This document shows, one piece after another, positions 16,775 to 25,829 of a stretch of DNA of 64,000 bases (position 1 is the first letter of the stretch; each line of letters begins with the position of its first letter). The stretch spans positions 372,001-436,000 of the forward strand of contig NZ_FNBA01000003.1 in the NCBI RefSeq assembly GCF_900102055.1, given 5' to 3'. Made by a program: the position numbers and the translations under genes. The stretch comes from Ulvibacter litoralis (GTDB lineage: Bacteria; Bacteroidota; Bacteroidia; Flavobacteriales; Flavobacteriaceae). The notes beneath the pieces are model-generated. The model was not told the DNA's origin, did not search any database, and worked only from the letters and a program-made list of their open reading frames with translations.

Positions 16775-17841
16775 AGGTTCTTCAATTAATTGATTCTTTA
16801 AATGCAGGTGGGGCTGAAAGAATGGCCGTTGAGTATGCAAACGAATTAGTGATGCATATTGATGAATCTTTTTTATGTGCTACTCGAGAAGAAGGATTGT
16901 TAAAAGAAACAATACAATCAGAGGTTTCATACTTATTCCTTGAAAAGCGAAGAAAAGTCGACTTTACTGCTATTAGAAGAATATTACGGTTTGTTTCAGA
17001 TAATGGAATAACTGTTATACATGCACATTCTAGCAGTTTTTTTTTAGCTACTATTGTGAAAATTTTTAAGCCCAAAACGATTTTGATTTGGCACGATCAT
17101 TATGGTGAAAATGAGATGCTAAAGGCACGTAAGTATAAAGTGTTAAAATTTTGTTCATACTATTTTGATGGAGTGATTTCGGTGAATGAAAAGTTAAAAC
17201 AATGGGCTATTCAGAATCTGAAGTGTAAAAAAGTAGTTTTTTTAAATAATTTTGCATCAAAAAATGATACTACAAGAGCGACGGTAAGCCTTAAAGGTCC
17301 TGAAGACTTTCGAATTGTATGTTTAGCAAATATAAGAGTTCAGAAAGACCATTTAAATCTCTTAGCAGCTTTTAAATTGGTGCAGGAAAAACATAAAGAA
17401 GTGTCATTGCATTTGCTGGGTGAAATTCATAAAGATGCATATTATACTAGTCTTGTTTCTTTTATTGAAGAAAATAATTTGAACCACGTTTATTTTTATG
17501 ATTCTCAAAACGGTGTTTTAGATTTATTAAAAATTTGTGATCTTGGAGTATTAGCGTCAAAATCTGAAGGACTTCCTGTAGCGTTATTAGAATATGGCAT
17601 GGCAAATTTACCTGCTGTGTGTACAGATGTTGGGCAATGTAAAGAAGTGTTGAACGATTTTGGTTTATTAGTGCCAAATAATAATGCAACTGCTTTATTT
17701 GAGGCTATTTTAAATTATATTGAAGACCCAGAAAAAAGAAATAAAGATGCATTAAATTTTTCAAAACATATTTGTAAATTTTACACTTTTGAAGGGGTTT
17801 TAGATCAATTAATTGAACTATATAAAGGAAATAAACAATAA
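16771..17841 (+). CDS. Glycosyltransferase family 4
   Basis: A 356-residue GT4 enzyme. It starts KVLQLIDSLNAGGAERMAVEYA, the GGAE acceptor loop typical of this family. VIHAHSSSFFLAT and WHDHYGENE follow. FRIVCLANIRVQKDHLNLLAAF opens the donor half, and GVLASKSEGLPVALLEYGMANLPAVCTDVG holds the E-x7-E motif (EGLPVALLE). From here to about 20132 the DNA is AT-rich and carries no copy of the octamer that is common elsewhere, so this sub-block may have a separate origin. The following GTG start is directly after its TAA. Confidence 0.92.
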   Translation: MKVLQLIDSLNAGGAERMAVEYANELVMHIDESFLCATREEGLLKETIQSEVSYLFLEKRRKVDFTAIRRILRFVSDNGITVIHAHSSSFFLATIVKIFKPKTILIWHDHYGENEMLKARKYKVLKFCSYYFDGVISVNEKLKQWAIQNLKCKKVVFLNNFASKNDTTRATVSLKGPEDFRIVCLANIRVQKDHLNLLAAFKLVQEKHKEVSLHLLGEIHKDAYYTSLVSFIEENNLNHVYFYDSQNGVLDLLKICDLGVLASKSEGLPVALLEYGMANLPAVCTDVGQCKEVLNDFGLLVPNNNATALFEAILNYIEDPEKRNKDALNFSKHICKFYTFEGVLDQLIELYKGNKQ

Positions 17842-19170
17842 GTGTCAAAAAAAATTAAATATACGCAGTTAGTCGCTATTCATATTGCATTGGGTATAGG
17901 AATATATGTGATCCCTGGATTTGCAAAGTTAATTTTACCTGTCATTATTTTGTTTTTTTTAGTTTTATTATTAAGTGGTAATAATAAAAATGATGAGGCG
18001 CTTATGGCAGCGGCTTATATTATGGGCTACGAGGTATTATCTCGAATGACAGGTACGTCAATTTCTTACGAATTTGCCAAATATGCCGTAATAGGATTTC
18101 TTTTTATAGGAATGTTTTATAGAGGGTTTCATCGGAAATCCTGGCCTTATATATTTTTCATTTTTTTGTTAATCCCAGGAATTGTTCTTTCTGCAATCAA
18201 TTTGAATTATGGAAGTAATGTAGGTAATGCTATTGGCTTTAATCTGAGTGGACCCGTTTGTTTAGCGATTAGTGCCTTGTATTGTTATGATCGAAAGATG
18301 TCTTTTCAGAAGTTTCAGACTATATTAATGTGTATTTTCTTGCCATTAATTACTATGGTGACATACTTATATTTTTATACTCCCGACTTACGAGAATCAT
18401 TACGCGGTACAGGCTCTAACTTTGATGCTTCTGGAGGTTTTGGGCCTAATCAAGTAGCTACTATTTTAGGATTGGCAATTTTTATACTATTTACAAGGTT
18501 ATTAACGGTAAACAACAAACTAGTTAATCTTATTGATTTAGGATTGTTAGGTATGATGACCTACAGAGCAATTGTGACTTTCTCCCGTGGAGGTGTTATT
18601 ACTGCTATTATTTGTATTCTTTTCTTTTTATTTTATTATTATCGGAAGATAGATGCTTCTAAAAAAGCAAAATTAATTCCTAGGCTTTTAATTGTTGTTG
18701 GAGTTTTGGCTGTTACTTGGGGGGTGAGTGTTTTTTATACTTCTGGTTTAATTGTAAATCGATATTCTAATGAAGATGCAGCAGGGCAATTAAAAGAAGA
18801 TATAACTACTGGGAGAGAAATTCTTATTGAAACGGAATTGAACGCTTTTTATGAAAACCCCATTTTGGGAATTGGTGTAGGAAAAGCTAAAGAATACCGA
18901 GAAGCGCAAACAGGTATAAACTTACCTACACATAATGAAACGAGTAGAATGTTATCTGAACATGGGGTTTTTGGTATTGCGGGCCTTTTAGTACTTCTAT
19001 TTGCACCTTTGGCTTTTAGACGAAATGTGAAAACTAATTTCTTTTTTTATTCTTTTCTTGCATTTTGGTTTTTAACGATTAACCACTCTTCCATGCGAAT
19101 TGCAGCACCTGCATTTATCTATGGATTAGCACTGATTAATATTGTTGATTTTAGAAAAATGAAAAAATAA
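17842..19170 (+). CDS. O-antigen polymerase/ligase-like membrane protein (Wzy type)
   Basis: A 442-residue integral membrane protein with about 11 hydrophobic segments. A long extracytoplasmic loop lies between about residues 295 and 375 and includes GREILIETELNAFYENPILGIGVGKAKEYR and LPTHNETSRMLSEHGVFG. This is the Wzy_C/O-antigen ligase pattern, with the conserved H-N-x(2)-x-R/E element. Such proteins join lipid-linked repeat units in the periplasm or attach the chain to its carrier. Sequence alone cannot separate polymerase from ligase, but its place inside a repeat-unit gene cluster favours polymerase. GTG start immediately after the previous stop. Confidence 0.85.
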   Translation: MSKKIKYTQLVAIHIALGIGIYVIPGFAKLILPVIILFFLVLLLSGNNKNDEALMAAAYIMGYEVLSRMTGTSISYEFAKYAVIGFLFIGMFYRGFHRKSWPYIFFIFLLIPGIVLSAINLNYGSNVGNAIGFNLSGPVCLAISALYCYDRKMSFQKFQTILMCIFLPLITMVTYLYFYTPDLRESLRGTGSNFDASGGFGPNQVATILGLAIFILFTRLLTVNNKLVNLIDLGLLGMMTYRAIVTFSRGGVITAIICILFFLFYYYRKIDASKKAKLIPRLLIVVGVLAVTWGVSVFYTSGLIVNRYSNEDAAGQLKEDITTGREILIETELNAFYENPILGIGVGKAKEYREAQTGINLPTHNETSRMLSEHGVFGIAGLLVLLFAPLAFRRNVKTNFFFYSFLAFWFLTINHSSMRIAAPAFIYGLALINIVDFRKMKK

Positions 19171-19172
19171 TA

Positions 19173-20132
19173 ATGAAAATAATAAAAAAGATTTTTTTAG
19201 TGTTAGTTGCAGTATTCTTACTGGTGTTTTCCTATTTTGTTTATTTGTACCTAACAAAACAAAGTATTCCAATCTTTGCTCGTAAAACAACAGGTGCTTA
19301 CTATTCTTCAGGTATAATTATAACAGAAGACCCTTTCGAGTTAAATCTTAATAATGTGAAGCTTTTAGATCGGAAAAAGGCTGGACTAACAGATAAACTA
19401 CTGATAGCAGATCCATTTTTAATAAATAAGGACTCTGTCTTTTATTTCTTTTTTGAAATTATGGGACGTACAGGAGCCGATATTGGTGTTGCTAAAGTGA
19501 CTAAAGATAATGATTTAGAGTATCTAGGGGTTGCAATAGATGAGCCAAAGCATTTGTCATACCCTATGATTTTTGAAGAAGAAGGTAAAATGTATATGAT
19601 TCCTGAATCGAAAGGGCTTAACGGGGTTCGGTTGTATGAAGCGACTAATTTTCCGATGAGTTGGTCCTTGAAAAAAGAAATTATACCGAATGTGAAATTG
19701 GCAGATCCGACGATTATTAAAAGAGATGATACGTGGTATTTATTTGCTGAAAAAAATCAAGAACTACATTTGTTTTTTGCTGATTCATTAACGGGGTCTT
19801 GGACGGAACACCCAATGTCACCCGTTAAAAAAGGGAATTATACAAGACCTGCAGGTCGAATTTTTGAATACAATACTAAAACAATTCGCTTTGGACAAGA
19901 TGCTTATGGAAGTTATGGAAGGCAAGTATATGGTTTTTATATTGACGAACTCACTAGAAACACTTATCAAGAGTCTCCCATTGAAAATAATCCTGTAGTT
20001 GGCGCAAATGGAGATGGTTGGACAAAAAATGGAATGCATCATATCGATATTCATCCTTTAAATGATGATTCATTTATTATTTCTTTAGACGGTAATGGTT
20101 TCGGAAAAGAAGAAATCGTTTTGGATTTTTAA
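19173..20132 (+). CDS. Membrane-anchored GINT1-like/GH43-type beta-propeller protein
   Basis: A 319-residue protein with one N-terminal membrane segment (residues 5-27) and an extracytoplasmic domain. Repeated blades such as LLIADPFLINKDSVFYFFFE, LSYPMIFEEEGKMYMIPES and LADPTIIKRDDTWYLFAE match the five-bladed propeller of glucosamine inositolphosphorylceramide transferase 1 N-terminal-like domains, which are related to GH43 folds. The DP and PE acids at blade starts fit that comparison. The biochemical role in bacteria is unknown to me; sugar binding or trimming of the finished repeat is possible. Its placement directly after the polymerase gene (2-base gap) suggests a function at the periplasmic side of polymerisation. 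Confidence 0.68.
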   Translation: MKIIKKIFLVLVAVFLLVFSYFVYLYLTKQSIPIFARKTTGAYYSSGIIITEDPFELNLNNVKLLDRKKAGLTDKLLIADPFLINKDSVFYFFFEIMGRTGADIGVAKVTKDNDLEYLGVAIDEPKHLSYPMIFEEEGKMYMIPESKGLNGVRLYEATNFPMSWSLKKEIIPNVKLADPTIIKRDDTWYLFAEKNQELHLFFADSLTGSWTEHPMSPVKKGNYTRPAGRIFEYNTKTIRFGQDAYGSYGRQVYGFYIDELTRNTYQESPIENNPVVGANGDGWTKNGMHHIDIHPLNDDSFIISLDGNGFGKEEIVLDF

Positions 20133-20140
20133 TCAATAAT

Positions 20141-21154
20141 TTGAATAACTTTATCCTATATATTGGCAATAAATTAGCTTCCAAAGGGAGGACGGCAACC
20201 ACTATTGATACGCTTAGTAAACTCTTAACACAAGAAGGGATTACCGTTTATACAGCTTCTTCATGTAGTAATAAACTACTTCGATTTTTGGACATGCTAA
20301 TTGCAACAATTCGCTATTCCTCAAAAGTTTCAGTTGTGTTTATTGATACCTACAGCACTCAAAATTTTTATTACGCAGTGGCTGTTTCAAAAGTGTGTCG
20401 ACTTTTAAGGCTACCGTATGTTCCTATTTTACACGGTGGAAATCTACCTAGCCGGTTAGAGACACATTCGAAACTTTCAGAAAAACTATTTAGAAATGCT
20501 AAAGTGAATATTTCTCCATCTCATTACTTATTAGAGATTTTTAAGGCAAAAGGATTTCAAAATGTACAGTATATTCCTAATTCTATTCCGTTGGACGACT
20601 ATCCTTTTTTTCTTCGGAAAGAGTTGCAACCACGATTACTATGGGTACGTTCATTTGCAGAATTGTACAATCCAATGTTGGCGGTTGAGGTAGTTAAAAA
20701 GCTTCATGAAAAAGGAATAAGGGCAACCTTGACAATGGTGGGGCCAGACAAAGACGGCTCCCTTGAAAAATGCGCATTAGAAGCTGAAAAATATAATTTA
20801 CCTATCAAGTTTACGGGGAAAATAGAACGATTGGAGTGGATTTCCCTTTCTAAAGCACACGATATTTTTATAAATACAACTAATTTTGATAATACTCCTG
20901 TGAGCCTAATTGAAGCATCTGCATTAGGTTTGCCCATCATTTCTACCAATGTTGGCGGAATCCCATATCTTATAGAAGACTATAAAACGGGTGTTTTAGT
21001 GCCTCCTAATAATGCTGAAGTTTTTGTAAATGCAATTACTGATTTATTGTCTAATAGTGAGTTAGCTAAAAATCTAATCCAAAATGGTCGAGAAAAAGCA
21101 ACTAACTTTAATTGGCAAGTAGTTAAGCAGGATTGGCTATCGCTTATAAACTAA
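20141..21154 (+). CDS. Glycosyltransferase family 4
   Basis: A 337-residue GT4 enzyme starting at TTG 20141, eight bases after the upstream stop; no in-frame ATG precedes the conserved NFILYIGNKLASKGRTATTI opening. VPILHGGNLPSRLE, YIPNSIPLDDYP, RLLWVRSFAELYNPMLAVEV and INTTNFDNTPVSLIEASALGLPIISTNVGG follow the GT4 order, the last containing the E-x7-E-like catalytic region (variant, with TPVSLIEA). It is the last transferase before the initiating phosphotransferase gene. Confidence in family is high, and in the TTG start moderate. Confidence 0.87.
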   Translation: MNNFILYIGNKLASKGRTATTIDTLSKLLTQEGITVYTASSCSNKLLRFLDMLIATIRYSSKVSVVFIDTYSTQNFYYAVAVSKVCRLLRLPYVPILHGGNLPSRLETHSKLSEKLFRNAKVNISPSHYLLEIFKAKGFQNVQYIPNSIPLDDYPFFLRKELQPRLLWVRSFAELYNPMLAVEVVKKLHEKGIRATLTMVGPDKDGSLEKCALEAEKYNLPIKFTGKIERLEWISLSKAHDIFINTTNFDNTPVSLIEASALGLPIISTNVGGIPYLIEDYKTGVLVPPNNAEVFVNAITDLLSNSELAKNLIQNGREKATNFNWQVVKQDWLSLIN

Positions 21155-21188
21155 TAAATACGTACTTTTATCGAGTCAAACACAATGT

Positions 21189-22583
21189 ATGGATAACAAT
21201 TCTAGTATTCATTTCGATATTTCTGAACGGAAGGTACTCTTACGTATTTTTGACATCGCAAGTGTCCTTGGTCTTCTATATTTAGTAGGGCAAATTTTTA
21301 ATTTTGATTACTTTAAAATTAATTCTGAGCACTGGATGTGGTCCATTGTATTGGCATTATATCTTACCGTTTTTGGGACTATTTTCGAGTTATACAACCT
21401 TCAAAAAGCAAGTAAATTTGAAATTGTTGTACAAAATATAATCCTTACATCATCGGTAACAGTATTAATCTATTTGTTAACACCCTTTTTTACACCAACC
21501 CTTCCTGTAAATCGTTTACAAATTGTCTATTTCTATATTTCAGTAAATATTGCCCTGTTTATATGGCGGTACGCATACATCGTTTTAATTTCCGCTCCTC
21601 GCTTTTTTAAAAGAGTTTTGCTTATTGGTAATGCTTCAGACATAGATGCTATTGTGAATTCCCTTCAAAAGTCGGATCCTAATTATAAAGTGGTAGGATT
21701 TGTCAATACAAGTTCAGAAAAATACATTCCGAAGCATTTTAAAGATTTTGAAGAGTTTTCAGTAAAAGGAATTGAAAAAATAGTTCATAAAAATTCTATT
21801 TCAGAAATTGTTGTTGCAACACCACAATCAAGTGGAATGACGGTCTCTTTGTACAATAAATTGATTTCAATGTTGGAGAGTGGCGTTGCAATTCGAGAAT
21901 ATACACAAGTGTACGAAGAGATTACGCATCGAGTACCTGTGCAGCACGTAGATAAAGATTTTTACCGTTATTTTCCATTCAGTCGAAGCAATCAAAACAA
22001 GCTCTATCTCTTTTTTCATCGTATTTTAGACTTGCTTTTTTCTGCCATCGGATTGGTGTTTGGACTCGTTTTGTTTCCCATTATTTTAGTGGGTAATTTA
22101 TTTGCGAATAGAGGTCCGTTGTTTTACTCGCAAATCCGAGTGGGCCGAAATGGAAAGCACTTTAAGATTTATAAACTACGAAGTATGGTAACCGATGCCG
22201 AGAAGCACGGCGCACAGTTTGCATCGGCAGGCGATACTAGAGTGACAAAATTTGGACGCTTTCTTCGGAAGTCTCGCTTTGATGAAATTCCACAATTCAT
22301 AAACGTAATAAAAGGGGATATGAGTGTGATAGGACCACGACCAGAACGTCCTATCTTTGTTAAAAATCTTTCTGAAGCCATTCCGTTTTATGAAATTAGA
22401 CACCTTGTAAAACCAGGCGTAACAGGTTGGGCGCAAGTAAACGCTAAATATGGAGCTTCTGAAGAAGATGCCTTAGAAAAGCTACAATACGATTTGTATT
22501 ATATTAAGCATAGAAGCCTATTTCTAGACATTAGTATTGTTATAAAAACATTGAGTACAATTATTTTCTACAGAGGGCAGTAG
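21189..22583 (+). CDS. Polyprenyl-phosphate sugar-phosphate transferase (WcaJ/WbaP-like), initiating enzyme
   Basis: A 464-residue integral membrane protein of the exopolysaccharide polyprenyl glycosylphosphotransferase family. Four N-terminal membrane helices (about residues 18-135) lead to a CoA-binding-like Rossmann domain (KRVLLIGNASD at 141-151). A further membrane helix (about 280-305) precedes the catalytic bacterial sugar transferase domain: SQIRVGRNGKHFKIYKLRSM, then RFLRKSRFDEIPQFINVIKGDMSVIGPRPERP with the DE catalytic pair, and VKPGVTGWAQVNAKYG. It moves a sugar phosphate onto undecaprenyl phosphate, starting the repeat unit. It ends the 20-gene locus and faces the DUF4105 gene with only 11 bases between the stops. 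Confidence 0.93.
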   Translation: MDNNSSIHFDISERKVLLRIFDIASVLGLLYLVGQIFNFDYFKINSEHWMWSIVLALYLTVFGTIFELYNLQKASKFEIVVQNIILTSSVTVLIYLLTPFFTPTLPVNRLQIVYFYISVNIALFIWRYAYIVLISAPRFFKRVLLIGNASDIDAIVNSLQKSDPNYKVVGFVNTSSEKYIPKHFKDFEEFSVKGIEKIVHKNSISEIVVATPQSSGMTVSLYNKLISMLESGVAIREYTQVYEEITHRVPVQHVDKDFYRYFPFSRSNQNKLYLFFHRILDLLFSAIGLVFGLVLFPIILVGNLFANRGPLFYSQIRVGRNGKHFKIYKLRSMVTDAEKHGAQFASAGDTRVTKFGRFLRKSRFDEIPQFINVIKGDMSVIGPRPERPIFVKNLSEAIPFYEIRHLVKPGVTGWAQVNAKYGASEEDALEKLQYDLYYIKHRSLFLDISIVIKTLSTIIFYRGQ

Positions 22584-22594
22584 ATTATTCTGTA

Positions 22595-23791
22595 TTACTT
22601 CGTTTCTTCCACAGGTTTAAAGTCTGTAAACCGAATTAAAAATACATATCGGACCACTAAAGCTATGAACAATGGAAGGAGTCCGATGGCAAATTCTTGC
22701 ACCCCAGTAATCCAATGTATGGTAAGCAACGCAAAAAGTAAAACGAGTAAGAAAAGATACTTTTTAAGCCAAAACTTAGGTTGCTTTTTTGCAATAGCAC
22801 CCATAAATAATAGCGAGAGCGGAAAAGCCCATAATAAGTTATAGTTGTTAGCTGTTGCGGTGTGATCGGTACCAAACCAAAGAAGGAGTAGTAAAATCCC
22901 CACCAAGCCCGTAAATCCAAAAAGAACGGCGTCTAAGTAGCGACTGCGCGTTTTGTTTTTATAATCTTTAAACGTGATAAATAGAATGCCCAACGCTAAC
23001 AGTCCGAAAATAAAGAATGGACTCGTGAAAAAATGAATTGTATCCTCTCCACGGTTGGCTTCAAATAATACAGTTGTATCTTTTACCAAAGCTATTTTGG
23101 TGCCGTTTTTATTAATTTCGGCGTTTTCAGCTCCCTTAAACACATAGTCTGGTAAAAACTGGTATTGGATAGGAGTAGCCTTCTTATCGACCACAGCGCC
23201 AATGGCAATGTCCATTCCTAAGCTGCCCCAAGTGTTGGCTTTTACATTTTTCTGAATAAGTTGTCTAAACGTATATTCTTCAATAATATGCTCTTGATTG
23301 AATACTAATTTATTGCCTAATACTTCTTGTAATACATCTCTAATTTTAGTCGCGCAATTGTCGTAAAAGAAATCGTATTTGTATTTTTTATTTTCTGTTT
23401 TAGCATTGTTCAATAAAAAGTCGAACATGGCTTGTTTTTCAGCAATAGATAGGTCTAAAGTTTGTTCTTTCACCCATCTATTTTGTCGTTTGTAGCTTTC
23501 TAAAAAGGAAGTGAAATCACGAAGTCCTAACTCATATAAAAGTTTTCCTTGTGCAAATTTGGTGTAGAAATTCGGCGTATTAAAATCGTATACACCATAA
23601 TTAAAAACGATATCTGTATTGCTGTTTTCATCTTTGATTCTGAAAGCGCTATGTCCAAATTTATCATACAATTGATCACCAGGGCCAATGGTTAAAATGC
23701 TTACTTCGGAAGTTTCAGAAAGGGGAATAAATTGTGCGTTTGCTGAAAATGCAATGCTAAGAACGAAAAGGAAAAGGAGTTTTTTAATCAC
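22595..23791 (-). CDS. DUF4105 domain membrane protein
   Basis: A 398-residue protein with a signal peptide (MIKKLLFLFVLSIAFSANAQ). The DUF4105 domain follows: VSILTIGPGDQLYDKFGHSAFRI and FDFFYDNCATKIRDVLQEV, with the conserved H of FGHSAFRI and the C of DNCAT. These residues resemble the NlpC/P60-like H/C pair, so a papain-like hydrolase has been suggested for the family; no activity is established here. The last 150 residues hold about five hydrophobic helices, so the catalytic-looking part would face the periplasm. It is the convergent neighbour of the polysaccharide locus and runs in the same direction as the PorV-like gene. Confidence 0.82.
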   Translation of the reverse strand: MIKKLLFLFVLSIAFSANAQFIPLSETSEVSILTIGPGDQLYDKFGHSAFRIKDENSNTDIVFNYGVYDFNTPNFYTKFAQGKLLYELGLRDFTSFLESYKRQNRWVKEQTLDLSIAEKQAMFDFLLNNAKTENKKYKYDFFYDNCATKIRDVLQEVLGNKLVFNQEHIIEEYTFRQLIQKNVKANTWGSLGMDIAIGAVVDKKATPIQYQFLPDYVFKGAENAEINKNGTKIALVKDTTVLFEANRGEDTIHFFTSPFFIFGLLALGILFITFKDYKNKTRSRYLDAVLFGFTGLVGILLLLLWFGTDHTATANNYNLLWAFPLSLLFMGAIAKKQPKFWLKKYLFLLVLLFALLTIHWITGVQEFAIGLLPLFIALVVRYVFLIRFTDFKPVEETK

Positions 23792-23851
23792 GAGTACAAG
23801 GAATCAGTTTCAGAAATAAAAGTAATGAATATCTGAGGGAACTTTTTGTTT

Positions 23852-24922
23852 TTAACGGAAAACATTCCAGTCTAGTTTCACCGAAAATACATTCGAATAC
23901 AAGGCTGCACTTTGATCGCCAATATCGGTAAGCGCATAATCTACATAAATACCTTTGTATTTAAAACCAACTCCAATATTAGGTTGAAATCCTACCGAAT
24001 CGCTCCCATCTAATTGGGTTACATTCTGGAAATTCCCAACACCACCTCGAACAAAAATCATGTCGATATACCCAAATTCTAATCCTAACGCGGGTGTGAT
24101 ACTGGTTGAGGAAGAGGAAATAATATCGTTTGTTTCAGCAAATCGGAAGTTTAAATCTACTTCGGTTCGTAGTGAGTAATCAAAATGAAATAAGAAGTTT
24201 TTAGACATTCCTAGTTGTAACTTCGGAATGGTAATCTCGGTCGATTCTGGTAGTTCTTGGTTTTGTCCCTCGACAGCTCCTTGAATAGTTGCAAACTCAT
24301 CTTCGTCAATAGCCCATGCATTAAAAGTGGTGGTGATATCACGAACCATAACTCCAAACTGCCAATCGTTTTTGGTTTTAAACTGAATTCCGGCATCCAA
24401 TCCAAACCCCCACGAGGAAGCAAAATCACCAATTACACGACGAATAATTTTTGCGTTCACACCATAATTTAAACCGTCTAACGGAAGCTTACGTGCATAC
24501 GAAAATGTAAAACCATAATCTGCCGTTGAAAACAAACTAATACGATTGTAATCGATGTTTCCTTGGTCGTCAATCAGTTGCGTAGTATTTAAAATATCAT
24601 CGACTCCAAAACGGATAATCGAGAATCCTACCGCACTTTTCTCATCCAAAGGCATGGCGAAAGCACCGTAATCGTAGCTTGCGATGTTTGCAAAATAAGA
24701 AGCATGCATTAAGGAAATCTGCTTGTCTTCAAGATTCACCAATCCTGCAGGATTCCAATAGCCTGAATTTACATCGGCAGTGCTAGCAACAACAGCGTTA
24801 GACATACCAAAGGCTCTTGCATCCACCCCAATGTTCATAAATTCGTTAGAATACTTACGAACCGATTGTGAAGAAGCCACGAAGGAGGCTAATAAGAATA
24901 TAAAAAGGAGGTTTTTCTTCAA
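23852..24922 (-). CDS. PorV/PorQ-family outer-membrane beta-barrel protein
   Basis: An outer-membrane protein of the PorV/PorQ (UPF0164-type) family. Diagnostic opening: NEFMNIGVDARAFGMSNAVVAS followed by SGYWNPAGLVNL. The rest alternates beta strands to a C-terminal LDWNVFR. The open frame runs 18 bases further to TTG 24940, but a TTG at 24922 gives MKKNLLFIFLLASFVASSQ, a cleaner signal peptide, so I chose that; no ATG is available. PorV itself is a T9SS shuttle protein; this relative is a separate subfamily whose client is unknown. The window has T9SS substrates nearby (at 25830 and 32339). Confidence 0.8.
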   Translation of the reverse strand: MKKNLLFIFLLASFVASSQSVRKYSNEFMNIGVDARAFGMSNAVVASTADVNSGYWNPAGLVNLEDKQISLMHASYFANIASYDYGAFAMPLDEKSAVGFSIIRFGVDDILNTTQLIDDQGNIDYNRISLFSTADYGFTFSYARKLPLDGLNYGVNAKIIRRVIGDFASSWGFGLDAGIQFKTKNDWQFGVMVRDITTTFNAWAIDEDEFATIQGAVEGQNQELPESTEITIPKLQLGMSKNFLFHFDYSLRTEVDLNFRFAETNDIISSSSTSITPALGLEFGYIDMIFVRGGVGNFQNVTQLDGSDSVGFQPNIGVGFKYKGIYVDYALTDIGDQSAALYSNVFSVKLDWNVFR

Positions 24923-24998
24923 GCTTTTATTTTTAAGCAAATATCTTACTAATTTGTAAAATATTAAACTATAATTTTGTGTACATATTGTGTTTTCA

Positions 24999-25030
24999 TT
25001 GCGTTAGACGTAAATACTTTCCTATTTTTA
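24999..25030 (+). promoter_or_regulatory. Promoter for pssA
   Basis: TTG at 24999-25001, a 21-base spacer and TATTTTTA at 25023-25030, one base off the TAnnTTTG -7 consensus, 19 bases before the pssA ATG. This matches the flavobacterial sigma-A pattern. Confidence 0.45.
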
Positions 25031-25049
25031 CAAGATTGAACTTTTATAT

Positions 25050-25787
25050 ATGATAAAACAGGTACCTAATATAATAACCTCGCTCAATTTACTGTGTGGT
25101 TGTGTGGCTATTCTCTTTGCTGTTTCTGGCGATTTAATCACGGCGTCTCTATTTGTTATCTTCGGAATATTTTTCGATTTCTTTGATGGGTTAGCAGCGC
25201 GATTATTAAAAGCGCATAGCGATGTTGGCTTGCAGTTAGACTCGTTGGCAGATATGGTTACGAGTGGTGTAGCGCCTGCCATTGTTCTGGTGCAATTGTT
25301 ACACGAATCGTTGTTTGGAGGACCTATCGTTCTTACCGAAATCTTCTCATCGGAAGGGTGGAACATAGGAATGTCTCATTATTTCCCTTTTATCGGATTG
25401 CTTGTGGCAGTAGCTTCGGCATATCGTTTGGCTAAATTTAATGTAGATACACGACAGACGTCTAGTTTTATTGGGTTGCCAACGCCAGCAAACACCATTT
25501 TGATTTTAAGTTTGCCACTTATTTTACATTTTCAATATTCTGAAGGATTGGCAGCTATCATTTTAAACAAATGGTTTTTAATAGGTTTTACGCTCTTGAG
25601 TTGTATTTTATTGAATGCTGAAATTCCTCTTTTTGCATTGAAATTTAAAACGTGGGATTTTAAAAGCAATGCGCTTCGGTATGTGTTTTTGCTATTAAGT
25701 GTTGTGTTGATTGTAATCTTCCACTTTTTAGCAATTCCGTTAATTATTTTGAGTTACATTTTACTGTCTCTTTTTTGGAAAGATTGA
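25050..25787 (+). CDS. pssA: CDP-diacylglycerol--serine O-phosphatidyltransferase
   Basis: A 245-residue integral membrane enzyme of the CDP-alcohol phosphotransferase family. FDFFDGLAARLLKAHSDVG then LDSLADMVTSGVAPA (residues 44-78) is the full D-x2-DG-x2-AR-x8-G-x3-D-x3-D motif that binds metal and CDP. At least six hydrophobic segments follow the usual PssA pattern. It makes phosphatidylserine from CDP-diacylglycerol and serine, the precursor of phosphatidylethanolamine. ATG at 25050 directly precedes IKQVPNIITSLNLLCG, the expected N-terminus. It is transcribed divergently from the PorV-like gene. Confidence 0.93.
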   Translation: MIKQVPNIITSLNLLCGCVAILFAVSGDLITASLFVIFGIFFDFFDGLAARLLKAHSDVGLQLDSLADMVTSGVAPAIVLVQLLHESLFGGPIVLTEIFSSEGWNIGMSHYFPFIGLLVAVASAYRLAKFNVDTRQTSSFIGLPTPANTILILSLPLILHFQYSEGLAAIILNKWFLIGFTLLSCILLNAEIPLFALKFKTWDFKSNALRYVFLLLSVVLIVIFHFLAIPLIILSYILLSLFWKD

Positions 25788-25829
25788 TGATTTTAAGTAA
25801 CTTGTTTACAGCTAATTAAACTAAATTTT

